Assembly: GCA_902532565.1 (NCBI GenBank)
Contig: CACAIR010000001.1
Location: 101,991-165,990 of the forward strand
DNA length: 64,000 nt
Reading direction: 5' to 3'
DNA from: an uncultured Pelagibacteraceae bacterium
Lineage (GTDB): Bacteria; Pseudomonadota; Alphaproteobacteria; Pelagibacterales; Pelagibacteraceae
Shown one piece after another: positions 1 through 8,021 of this stretch. Positions within the stretch are counted from its first letter, which is position 1, and each line of letters begins with the position of its first letter. The notes under the pieces were generated by a model. It made no database searches. It was not told the DNA's origin and saw nothing but the letters and a program-made list of their open reading frames with translations. The position numbers and the translations under genes were made by a program.

Positions 1-1
1 C

Positions 2-766
2 AACAGTATAGGATTTGTTGCCGCTGAAATTGGAATCAACAAAGCAATTGAAAATGCAAAAAAAACAGGAATTGGTTTAGTTGCGGTCAAAAATAGTGGT
101 CATTATGGATTGTCTGGTTATTACGCTGAAAAAGCAGTAAAGGAAAATTTAATCTCTATGATTTATACTAATGCGCCACCAGCAGTAGCACCTCATGGAG
201 CTTTGAAAAGCTTATTTGGAACTAACCCAATCTGTTTTGGTGCACCTACTGGAAAAAAAATTCCTTTTATTTTAGACACATCTATTTCAATGATCAATAG
301 AGGCAAAATTAGAGTTGCAGCTAGGAATAATCAAAAAATACCAGAAGGTGTTGCTTTAGATAAATTTGGAAAACCTACTACTGATGCAAAAAAAGCTCTT
401 CAAGGGATTCAGTTACCAATGGCCAGTTTTAGAGGTTCCGGTTTAGCATGGATGGTGGACATATTAAGCGGTGTATTAACAGGCGGTAATCATGCTGGCA
501 GAGTTAAAGATCCTTTTGATGATTTTTCTGGTCCTCAAAATATTGGTCATTTATTTATCACATTTAAAACAAATTTATTTGTAAAAAATTATAATAAACG
601 AATAAAAGATAATATAAAAACTATTAAAAGATTACCAAAGATTAAGGGAATAAAAGAAATAATGTATCCTGGTCAAAATAAATATAAAAGGTTTATAGTG
701 AATTCAAAAAAAGAAATAAAGATCTCAGAAATAGTCAGAAAAGATTTAGAAATTTTAAAAAATTAA
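2..766 (+). CDS. Ldh2/malate-lactate dehydrogenase family oxidoreductase, 5' partial
   Basis: NAD(P)-dependent 2-hydroxyacid dehydrogenase of the Ldh2/YlbC/MDH2 family. The frame is open to the left edge, so the track's TTG start at 110 is internal; roughly 90 N-terminal residues are outside the window. Visible family marks are NSGHYG (catalytic His region), GTNPICFGAPT, the RGKIRVAARNNQKIPEG stretch and a C-terminal GLAWMVDILSGVLTGG helix. The loop normally reading like GGHKGYGLA is FRGSGLA here, so the substrate may not be malate or lactate. It ends one base before a phosphate acetyltransferase gene, with an HpsN-like dehydrogenase next. A (R)-sulfolactate dehydrogenase (ComC-like) role is inferred from those neighbours. 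Confidence 0.82.
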   Translation, partial: NSIGFVAAEIGINKAIENAKKTGIGLVAVKNSGHYGLSGYYAEKAVKENLISMIYTNAPPAVAPHGALKSLFGTNPICFGAPTGKKIPFILDTSISMINRGKIRVAARNNQKIPEGVALDKFGKPTTDAKKALQGIQLPMASFRGSGLAWMVDILSGVLTGGNHAGRVKDPFDDFSGPQNIGHLFITFKTNLFVKNYNKRIKDNIKTIKRLPKIKGIKEIMYPGQNKYKRFIVNSKKEIKISEIVRKDLEILKN

Positions 767-767
767 A

Positions 768-1679
768 ATGCTTTCAAGTAAAGATATTGTCGTTCCTAAT
801 AATTTATTAAATGCAGCCCTTAAAAATAAAGGTGTCAAAGCAGGAATAGTCAACGCCGGAAAACCTTTACCAATGGTTTCTGTACAAGATGCAGTAAATA
901 AAGATTTAATTGTACCAATTTTTATTGGTGATCAAAAAGAAATTTTAAAATGTGCAAAAGACTTAAAATGGGATATTTCAAAATATGAAATTATTCATGA
1001 GCCTATAGAAAACAATACAGCTGCTATTGCTGCAAAACTTGCTAGTGAACAAAAAATAAAAATTATTGTTAAAGGTCATATTCATACGGATGTATTAATG
1101 AAAGAAGTTCTCAAAAGAGAATATAATTTACTTGGAAAAACTAGATTGAGTCATATTTGGCACATGACTTTAAATAAAGAGGATAAACCATTGATTATTA
1201 CTGATGGTGCATTAAATGTTTTGCCAAACATAAAAACAAAGATGCATATTTTAAAAAACGTAATTAATTTTTCAAATAGAATTGGAATCGAAAGACCAAA
1301 AATTGCGGTACTATCAGCTACCGAAGAAATTTTAGATAGTGTTCCTAGTTCCAAAGAGGCCAATGAAATAACTAAATTAGCAAAAAAAGAAAATTTAAAT
1401 GCTGATGTTTTTGGTCCACTAGCATTTGATAATAGTGTTTCAAAAAAATCAGCTGTCATAAAGGGAATTAAAAATGATGTCGCTGGAATGGCTGATGTTT
1501 TGTTAGTTCCTAGTGTTGAGACTGGAAACGGACTGGTAAAAATGTTAATTTATTTTTGTGGAGCATGTGCTGCAGGAGTAGTCGTGGGTGGGAAGGTGCC
1601 AGTTGTAATTACGAGTCGTTCCGATGAAGCTCAAGCAAGATTAGCTTCTATTGCTGCAGCTGTCGTTGCGTTGGATTAA
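768..1679 (+). CDS. pta: phosphate acetyl/butyryltransferase family protein (Pta-like)
   Basis: 303-residue short-form phosphotransacetylase (PTA_PTB family), interconverting acyl-phosphate and acyl-CoA in the cytoplasm. Family features seen: LVPSVETGNGLVKML before a Gly/Ala-rich segment and the C-terminal SRSDEAQARLASIAAA. Short enzymes like this are single-domain, without the DRTGG or enoyl-CoA hydratase extensions. Only one base separates it from the Ldh2-family gene. In sulfonate degraders Pta conserves the acetyl phosphate released by sulfoacetaldehyde acetyltransferase (Xsc); with an HpsN-like gene downstream, that is the favoured role (inference). Phosphate butyryltransferase is the alternative. 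Confidence 0.82.
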   Translation: MLSSKDIVVPNNLLNAALKNKGVKAGIVNAGKPLPMVSVQDAVNKDLIVPIFIGDQKEILKCAKDLKWDISKYEIIHEPIENNTAAIAAKLASEQKIKIIVKGHIHTDVLMKEVLKREYNLLGKTRLSHIWHMTLNKEDKPLIITDGALNVLPNIKTKMHILKNVINFSNRIGIERPKIAVLSATEEILDSVPSSKEANEITKLAKKENLNADVFGPLAFDNSVSKKSAVIKGIKNDVAGMADVLLVPSVETGNGLVKMLIYFCGACAAGVVVGGKVPVVITSRSDEAQARLASIAAAVVALD

Positions 1680-1739
1680 TTGTTGATTGCAATATAATAA
1701 AAGTTGCCTTAAATAACTCATCAATTTAATATAAAAATA

Positions 1740-3026
1740 ATGACAATCACTTATTTAAAAAAATCACCAAAAACATCATCCTCAGACGACACAAAAACTA
1801 CTGACATCGTTCAAAATTTATTAAAAGACATAGAAAAAACCAAAGAACAAGGATGCATAAATCTAACAAAAAAATTTGATAATTATGATGGTGAAATAGT
1901 TGTTTCAAAAGAAAGAATTCATGAAATAAAAAAAAATTTAGATCAAAAAACTAAAGACGATATTCAATTTTCCTATGAGAGAGTAAGAAAATTTGCTGAG
2001 GAACAACTTAAAAATTATGGTCAAGATTTTGAGGTAGAGCTATCTAACGGTTTATTTGCTGGTCAAAAATTAGTTCCTGTAAATACAGCTGGATGCTACA
2101 TTCCTGGTGGGCGATATGCTCATATAGCTTCCGCAGTAATGAGCGTAACAACTGCTAAAGTAGCAGGTGTAAAGAACATTGTAGCTTGTAGTCCACCAAA
2201 AGAAGGTGATGGTGCCCATCCTACTATTGTTTATACTGCTGATCTTTGTGGAGCTGATGTTATTTTAAATTTAGGTGGAGTTCCTGCAATTGCTGCAATG
2301 ACAAATGGTTTATTTAAAAACCCACCAGCTGATATTATTGTTGGACCAGGGAATCAATTTGTAGCGGAAGCGAAAAGAATTTTATTTGGAAAGGTTGGTA
2401 TAGATTTATTCGCGGGACCAACAGAAATAGGAATTATCGCTGATGCAAAAGCAGATCCAGAAATAGTTGCTGTTGATTTAGTTGGACAAGCAGAGCATGG
2501 CTACAACTCTCCCTGTTGGTTATATACAAAAAGTAGAGATCTTGCTGAGAAGGTAATGAAAAGGGTTCCTGAATTAATTGCTGAATTGCCAGACATTCCA
2601 AGAAAGAATGCAGAAGCTGCTTGGAAAGATTATGGTGAAGTTATACTTTGTGATACTGATGAAGAGATAGTAAAAATTAGTGACGAATATGCTCCAGAGC
2701 ACTTAGAAGTCCAAACAGAAAATTTAAAATGGTTTCATGAAAGGTTAACAAATTATGGTTCCTTATTTGTTGGTGAAGAAACTACAGTTGCCTATGGAGA
2801 TAAATGTTCAGGAACTAATCATATCCTACCGACAAAAGGTGCTGGTAGATATACTGGTGGTTTATTTGTCGGTAAATTCATTAAAACTTTGAGCTTCCAA
2901 AGAATGACGAAAGACTCTACAAAGCTTGTTGGAGCTGCGGCTGCAAGAATATCGAGATATGAAGGTATGGAAGCACATGCAAGAACTGGGGATATTAGAT
3001 TAAAAAAATACGGATTTTCAAACTAA
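1740..3026 (+). CDS. hpsN: HisD-family dehydrogenase, probable sulfopropanediol 3-dehydrogenase (HpsN-like)
   Basis: 428-residue member of the histidinol dehydrogenase family, a Zn- and NAD-dependent four-electron alcohol-to-acid oxidase. Likely Zn ligands are visible in GQAEH (Gln, His), AYGD (Asp) and the C-terminal MEAHART (His); the catalytic Glu-His pair is in APEHLEV. The sequence departs from biosynthetic HisD: GDKCSGTNHILPTKGAGRY and GGLFVGKFIK resemble the paralogue branch containing HpsN, which oxidises 2,3-dihydroxypropane-1-sulfonate (DHPS) to sulfolactate. No other his genes adjoin it, and the Ldh2 and Pta neighbours fit sulfonate catabolism. It ends in a convergent, featureless AT-rich spacer. 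HpsN is likely but substrate is unproven. Confidence 0.72.
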   Translation: MTITYLKKSPKTSSSDDTKTTDIVQNLLKDIEKTKEQGCINLTKKFDNYDGEIVVSKERIHEIKKNLDQKTKDDIQFSYERVRKFAEEQLKNYGQDFEVELSNGLFAGQKLVPVNTAGCYIPGGRYAHIASAVMSVTTAKVAGVKNIVACSPPKEGDGAHPTIVYTADLCGADVILNLGGVPAIAAMTNGLFKNPPADIIVGPGNQFVAEAKRILFGKVGIDLFAGPTEIGIIADAKADPEIVAVDLVGQAEHGYNSPCWLYTKSRDLAEKVMKRVPELIAELPDIPRKNAEAAWKDYGEVILCDTDEEIVKISDEYAPEHLEVQTENLKWFHERLTNYGSLFVGEETTVAYGDKCSGTNHILPTKGAGRYTGGLFVGKFIKTLSFQRMTKDSTKLVGAAAARISRYEGMEAHARTGDIRLKKYGFSN

Positions 3027-3088
3027 TCATTTACTACTCAATATAAATTTTAAATAAAATAACAAATATATAAATAATTGAGAAATAA

Positions 3089-4813
3089 CTAAATATTAGA
3101 TAACCAAATCGTTTCAAAAGGTTTTAACATCAAAAAATTTTTTATTTTTATTTTTATTTTCGAATTCAATAAATTTTTTATTTTTCGGCTTTTCATATTT
3201 ATTTTGGCTTTTTGTCTTTTCGAACTTAAATTTGTTATACATATTATAATTTGCTTTTTATCCTCACTAATCCTTTTAAAACCGTAGATTTTTGAACCAA
3301 AATTTAAATTTATTCTTAAAGCGTTTGGGTGGAAAGCTTTTTGTTTTCTTCTTATTTTGAGTAAATTTACAATATTTTTATAAAAAATACTTTGTTTAGT
3401 TTTATCATATCTAAGTTTATTTGTAATATTCTTCAAATTCCATCTATATCTATTAACGTCTCTGTTGTTGCCAGTTATAATAAATTTTGCTTCATCATTA
3501 GATGTTCCAAATATAGAGTTAAAATATATTGCCGGAATTCCTTCAAAAGAAATCATGATCGCATGAGCAGAGATATATCTCTCTAGATAAAATATACCTT
3601 TTTGGTCGTAATTTGATTTTTTTAAAGCATCTAAAACTGTGATGTTTGCTTCATATACTTTTTTAATTTTATTATTAACTTTTCTATAAGAAAATTTTGA
3701 TCCATTTTTTTTTAATCTTTTTAAAAAATCATTTAATGTTTTTTTATTAAACAACCCCTCTGTGGGTCTAATTCCTATCCCATCGTGTGATGCAATAAAA
3801 TTCAAATAACAGTTTCCATTTTTTGTATTTGGAAGATTTTTACTCCATTTATTTAAGTATGAACTATTTTCGAATAGAAAAGCATGAATTAATAATGGTG
3901 GTAAGGAAAAGTTATAAATCCAATCAGCCTCATCACTTTTACCAAAATAACTTAAATTTTCTTTTTCAGGTAAATTTGTTTCAGACACTATTTTAGTTTG
4001 TATATTTAGAAGATTAACTATATTTCTTAAAAGTTTAATAATTTCATGAGTTTGTTTTAAATTAATGCACTTAGTCTCTTTTTCTTTCCAGAGATATGCT
4101 ATAGCATCTAATCTAAAAATAGTTATCCCATTATTTATTAAGTGTATCATTATTTTAATAAATTGAATTAATACTGAGGGATTTCTAAAATTTAAATCAA
4201 TTTGATCTGGGCTAAATGTCCGCCAAAGATAATCAGATTTTCTAAAAATTTTTATTTTTTTAAGTAATCTGTGATCTCTTGGTCTAACCACTTTAGAAAT
4301 ATTAAATTTAGAGTCTACTGTTAAAAAATAATCTTTTCCAGGATCTTTCTTCTTTAGAAAATTTTTAAACCACAATCCCCTGGCTGATGAATGATTAATA
4401 ACCATATCAGCCATAACATTATTTAATTTTGAGATATTCTTAATATCTAACCAATTACCAAACTTATTTTCGACTTGATAATGATTTTTTACTGCAAACC
4501 CACTATCACTACTTGAAGGATAAAATGGTAAAAAATGGATAGTATTAAAGTAATTTTTTAATTTTTTTTGAAAGAAGTTTTGAAATACTCTAATTGATTT
4601 CTTTTTTTCAGAATATACACTATCCGGATAACAAATTAATAAAGTAGTTTTTTCAGAAATATTTTTTTTCTTTTTTGGATTTTTTTTATTAAAAACTTTA
4701 ATTATTTGAATTATCTCATTTTCAAAATAATCGATATCTTTTTTGGGTAATAATATTTTGTAAATATTATCTAATTTAGATCTAATATTTTTCTGATCTT
4801 TTTGAGTTAACAT
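3089..4813 (-). CDS. GH13 sucrose/glucosylglycerate phosphorylase-type glycosidase
   Basis: 574-residue alpha-amylase-fold enzyme resembling subfamily GH13_18 (sucrose phosphorylase group). Ordered motifs: MVINHSSARGLWF (region I), FRLDAIAYLWK with the nucleophile Asp, SETNLPEKENLSYFG with the acid/base Glu, and ASHDGIGIRPTEG with the third Asp. No signal peptide is seen, so it is cytoplasmic. The start codon shares one base with the stop of the GpgS-like gene. Because the operon encodes glucosylglycerate synthesis, phosphorolysis of glucosylglycerate to glucose-1-phosphate and glycerate is the best guess; sucrose or glucosylglycerol phosphorylase are alternatives. Lysine content is very high, matching the AT-rich genome. 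Confidence 0.78.
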   Translation of the reverse strand: MLTQKDQKNIRSKLDNIYKILLPKKDIDYFENEIIQIIKVFNKKNPKKKKNISEKTTLLICYPDSVYSEKKKSIRVFQNFFQKKLKNYFNTIHFLPFYPSSSDSGFAVKNHYQVENKFGNWLDIKNISKLNNVMADMVINHSSARGLWFKNFLKKKDPGKDYFLTVDSKFNISKVVRPRDHRLLKKIKIFRKSDYLWRTFSPDQIDLNFRNPSVLIQFIKIMIHLINNGITIFRLDAIAYLWKEKETKCINLKQTHEIIKLLRNIVNLLNIQTKIVSETNLPEKENLSYFGKSDEADWIYNFSLPPLLIHAFLFENSSYLNKWSKNLPNTKNGNCYLNFIASHDGIGIRPTEGLFNKKTLNDFLKRLKKNGSKFSYRKVNNKIKKVYEANITVLDALKKSNYDQKGIFYLERYISAHAIMISFEGIPAIYFNSIFGTSNDEAKFIITGNNRDVNRYRWNLKNITNKLRYDKTKQSIFYKNIVNLLKIRRKQKAFHPNALRINLNFGSKIYGFKRISEDKKQIIICITNLSSKRQKAKINMKSRKIKNLLNSKIKIKIKNFLMLKPFETIWLSNI

Positions 4814-6033
4814 TAATAATATTTTTTATTATCATCATTAACTACTTTTTCAAGTCTTCCGAGGAAATCTGGTATAGCACTTTTTACTCTACTCCATGTA
4901 GGTATAAATGGGGTATCCATTGGATTAAGAATAAAAGCTTCTCCAGCTTTCATTATGTTTACTGCAAATAATTCGACTGCTTTTTCTTCAGTATGAGAAT
5001 CAAATTTTAAGCCGTTCATCACCGCATCATTTCTATATATATCAATTAAATCTAAGGCAGATCTATAATAAGTAGCTTTTAATGATCTAAACTTTTCCCT
5101 GCTAAAAGTATTGCCTTGGGTTGCTAATTTTTTGATAAATGTTTTAATGATATCAATAGACATTCTTGATAGTCCTTTTGTTTCATCATCAATTGATAGT
5201 ACTTGGTGTTTGTGATCATAAGTATCGGCTAAATCTACTTGGCATATATTTTGAGGAGAGAAACTTCTTTGCATTTCAGATAAAATTCCAACCTCAATCC
5301 CCCAGTCTGAGGAAATTCTTAATTCAGGTAAAACATTTCTCCTAAATGAAAACTCACCTGCTAAAGGATATTTAAATGACTTCATAAAGTCTAAATAATC
5401 ACTTTTACCAATAGTTTTTTCTAATGCAGTCAATAATGGAAAAACTAATAATCTTGCAACTCTTCCATTCATTTTTTCCTTTGCTACTCTTGGATAATAG
5501 CCCTTACAAAATTCGAAGTTGAAAAGCGGATTTACTACTGGATAAAATAACTTTGCAAGCATCCTTCTATTATATGTTTTTATATCACAATCGTGTAAAG
5601 CAACTGATCGCGCACTATCTCTTGCAATACACATACCTATACAATACCAAACATTTCTACCTTTGCCGAGTTCACTTGGTGCAAGGTTGTTTTTCTTTAA
5701 TTCTTGATCGAGTCTTTTCAGACTAGGCCCATCGTTCCAAAGAATTGAAAAAGGTGATTTTAATTTCTTAAAAAATTTCCAAGCTTTTTTGGCTTGTGCT
5801 TCGTTTGCATTATCTAATCCAATTATTATGTGATCCAAATATTTTGTTTTACTTATTTCCTCAACTATTTTTGGTAACGCTGTTCCCTCTAATTCAGAAT
5901 AAAGACATGGTAAAATCAATTCCATTTTTCTTTGTTTAGAAAATTTTGATAATTCACTTTCAATAACCGAAGTAGACTTTGTATTAAAGTCATGCAAAGT
6001 TGAGATTACTCCATCTTGTGAAAAATCACTCAT
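4813..6033 (-). CDS. gpgS: glucosyl-3-phosphoglycerate synthase (GpgS-like, GT81)
   Basis: 406-residue GT-A fold glycosyltransferase that would transfer glucose from a nucleotide sugar to 3-phosphoglycerate. It shows an N-terminal ELILPCLYSELEG sugar-nucleotide entry segment, a DxD-type metal site in ALHDCDIKTY, and the acceptor-side KGYYPRVAKEKMNGRVARL followed by PLAGEFSFRR, typical of GpgS/MpgS-like enzymes. It lies between the phosphatase gene and the GH13 gene in a tight leftward operon. Glucosylglycerate is a nitrogen-free compatible solute used under salt stress and nitrogen limitation. Mannosyl transfer (MpgS) is less likely because MpgS is a distinct family. Confidence 0.84.
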   Translation of the reverse strand: MSDFSQDGVISTLHDFNTKSTSVIESELSKFSKQRKMELILPCLYSELEGTALPKIVEEISKTKYLDHIIIGLDNANEAQAKKAWKFFKKLKSPFSILWNDGPSLKRLDQELKKNNLAPSELGKGRNVWYCIGMCIARDSARSVALHDCDIKTYNRRMLAKLFYPVVNPLFNFEFCKGYYPRVAKEKMNGRVARLLVFPLLTALEKTIGKSDYLDFMKSFKYPLAGEFSFRRNVLPELRISSDWGIEVGILSEMQRSFSPQNICQVDLADTYDHKHQVLSIDDETKGLSRMSIDIIKTFIKKLATQGNTFSREKFRSLKATYYRSALDLIDIYRNDAVMNGLKFDSHTEEKAVELFAVNIMKAGEAFILNPMDTPFIPTWSRVKSAIPDFLGRLEKVVNDDNKKYY

Positions 6034-6042
6034 AGCGGATTT

Positions 6043-6849
6043 TTAGTCTTTATATCCTATTTTAACCAGTGCAGTTTTAATCACATCAGCCCAGCCCTCA
6101 GGTGATGGCTTGTTAGAAAATATTAAATTATCTATGTTTACTTGATCTTGTTTAAATTCATCATTAAAAACTAAACATGGAATATCACAATTTCTCAACA
6201 TATCTAAATCATTGAAATTGTCACCAACTGCAATAACTTTTATTTTACTTTCAACTTTTTTATATATTTTAAGAACTTGATTCATTGATTTAACTTTATC
6301 TGTATTATCTCCTAAATTTAAAACACGACCTCCTTCTTGCATATTTAAAGAAGAAGATTTTAAAAATTTGAGCAATTTATTTTTTTCTATTTTATCTCCC
6401 TCAAAAATGAATGGAAACGTATATTTTCTATTCAAAGCATTTTTTAAATTATTTTCTTGAAGACCAAAAATGCTAGTTTGTTGTTTAATATTCATATTTG
6501 AAATAAATTTACATTTGGTTTTAAGTTCTTCAGGAACCTTGGAATTAAAAATTTTGATTAATTCTTGTTTATCCCTGCTTAGAATTATTTTGTTTGGAAA
6601 ATTAGTATTAATCAAATTTAATCCATGAATTGAAGATCCGTTTTCAGATATAAAAGGAATATTTGAGCCAAGTTCTTTTATAAATTCCTCTATTTCTTTT
6701 TCAGTTTTACTAGTATTGGGAATAATAGTTATCCCATCATCAATAAGACTTTTTATATAATCTTTTATTTCATCAAATTTAAAGTTATCTCTATGAAGCA
6801 ATGAACCATCTAAATCAGTAAATATAATTAATGAAAATTTTTTACTCAA
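6043..6849 (-). CDS. gpgP: glucosyl/mannosyl-3-phosphoglycerate phosphatase, HAD IIB family
   Basis: 268-residue HAD-superfamily phosphatase of the MPGP-type IIB group. Motif I is IIFTDLDGSLLHRD with the nucleophile Asp; motif II lies around NTSKTEKEI; the cap follows SENGSSIHG; motif IV is VGDNFNDLDML. It removes phosphate from glucosyl-3-phosphoglycerate to give glucosylglycerate, the step after GpgS, whose gene starts nine bases downstream. The ABC ATPase gene ends six bases upstream, so all four leftward genes appear co-transcribed. Assignment to this substrate rests on family plus operon context. Confidence 0.82.
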   Translation of the reverse strand: MSKKFSLIIFTDLDGSLLHRDNFKFDEIKDYIKSLIDDGITIIPNTSKTEKEIEEFIKELGSNIPFISENGSSIHGLNLINTNFPNKIILSRDKQELIKIFNSKVPEELKTKCKFISNMNIKQQTSIFGLQENNLKNALNRKYTFPFIFEGDKIEKNKLLKFLKSSSLNMQEGGRVLNLGDNTDKVKSMNQVLKIYKKVESKIKVIAVGDNFNDLDMLRNCDIPCLVFNDEFKQDQVNIDNLIFSNKPSPEGWADVIKTALVKIGYKD

Positions 6850-6855
6850 AGAAAT

Positions 6856-7908
6856 CTATCTTATCCTATTTTTATTTTTGTCAAAAAATAAAATCTTATC
6901 CTTTGCAAAAGAGATATTAAGTGGTTGATTGTTTATATCCTCCGATGATTTAATTATAATTTGGCTATTTGATAATTTAACGTAAATAATTTTTTCAAAA
7001 CCTAAATTTTCAATAAGATCTACTTTAACGTCTAACTTGATTTCACGATCACTTTTTATACTAATATCTTCAGGTCTAATACCTAAATAAATCTCATCTT
7101 TAAATTCAATATTTTCAAAAGTTATCTTATTTTTAAATAATTCTATTGTGTTTGAATTAAGAATTTTATCTTTATTAATTTTAATAATATTCATTTTTGG
7201 GGAACCAATAAATTCTGCAACAAAAATGTTATTTGGATTAGTGTAAATCTCATGTGGTGTCCCAAATTGTTCGATGACCCCTTTATTTAGAACTACAATT
7301 CTATCGGCTAATGTCATCGCCTCTATTTGGTCATGTGTCACATAAATAATATTCGATTTCAATTTTTTGTGTAATTTAGATATTTCAACTCTCATTTCAG
7401 ATCTTAAAGCTGCATCCAGATTAGATAATGGTTCATCAAATAAGAATACTTTTGGATTTCTTGTAATTGCTCTTCCAATTGCAACTCTTTGTCTTTGTCC
7501 ACCTGAAAGTTGTTTAGGTTTCCTTTCAAGTAAATCTTCAATTTGCAGCGTGGCTGCAGCATTATTAACTTTTTGATTAATTTCACTTTTTTGAATTTTT
7601 TCCATTTTTAATCCAAAGGACATGTTTTCAAAAACATTCATGTGTGGATATAAAGCATATGATTGGAATACCATTGCAATTTCTCTTTTAGAAGGAAGTA
7701 GATTATTGATTAATTTTTGATCTAAAAAAATTTCTCCCTGATCAATATTTTCTAGTCCTGATATCATTCTTAATAAAGTAGATTTTCCACAACCTGAAGG
7801 ACCTACTAAAACTATAAACTCTCCGTCCCTTATATCTATATTAAAATTATTAATAACTTTTGTTTTTCCAAAAGATTTTTCAAGATTTTTTATAACAATT
7901 TTTGACAT
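6856..7908 (-). CDS. sugar ABC transporter ATPase, MalK/UgpC family
   Basis: 350-residue carbohydrate ABC ATPase. It shows Walker A GPSGCGKSTLLRMI, the Q-loop in MVFQSYALYPHMNV, the signature LSGGQRQRVAIGRA, Walker B VFLFDEPLSNLDAALR, the H-loop VTHDQIEAMTLADR, and a C-terminal OB-like domain (IRPEDISI). It is the first gene of the leftward glucosylglycerate operon and probably powers the permeases encoded by the divergent operon starting at 8022, since no other ATPase is nearby. The substrate could be glucosylglycerate or another glucoside. Confidence 0.93.
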   Translation of the reverse strand: MSKIVIKNLEKSFGKTKVINNFNIDIRDGEFIVLVGPSGCGKSTLLRMISGLENIDQGEIFLDQKLINNLLPSKREIAMVFQSYALYPHMNVFENMSFGLKMEKIQKSEINQKVNNAAATLQIEDLLERKPKQLSGGQRQRVAIGRAITRNPKVFLFDEPLSNLDAALRSEMRVEISKLHKKLKSNIIYVTHDQIEAMTLADRIVVLNKGVIEQFGTPHEIYTNPNNIFVAEFIGSPKMNIIKINKDKILNSNTIELFKNKITFENIEFKDEIYLGIRPEDISIKSDREIKLDVKVDLIENLGFEKIIYVKLSNSQIIIKSSEDINNQPLNISFAKDKILFFDKNKNRIR

Positions 7909-7920
7909 TTATATAATTTT

Positions 7921-7941
7921 AAAGGATTTTAACTATCCTTT
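7921..7941. promoter_or_regulatory. imperfectly understood palindrome in the divergent transporter promoter region
   Basis: A 7-bp inverted repeat, AAAGGAT/ATCCTTT with a 7-base loop, sits between the divergent MalK-type ATPase and sugar-binding protein genes. No T-run follows it on the plus strand. Its central position between divergent promoters fits an operator for a local regulator, but no regulator gene is present in the cluster and 7 bp in such AT-rich DNA could be chance. Confidence 0.3.
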
Positions 7942-8021
7942 ACTTAATACTATAACATTAATCGTTGTTAAAAATTTATTACACTGCTAGATTTATGGCA
8001 ATAAAAAAAAGGGGGGGATAT

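Noticed and set aside
110-766. Track start at 110 for the first gene
   Set aside because: The frame is open to base 2 with family-like sequence ahead of it; the codon at 110 is an internal TTG.
1740-3026. Biosynthetic histidinol dehydrogenase (hisD)
   Set aside because: No his neighbours, and the C-terminal motifs resemble the HpsN paralogue branch; kept as HpsN-like with moderate confidence.
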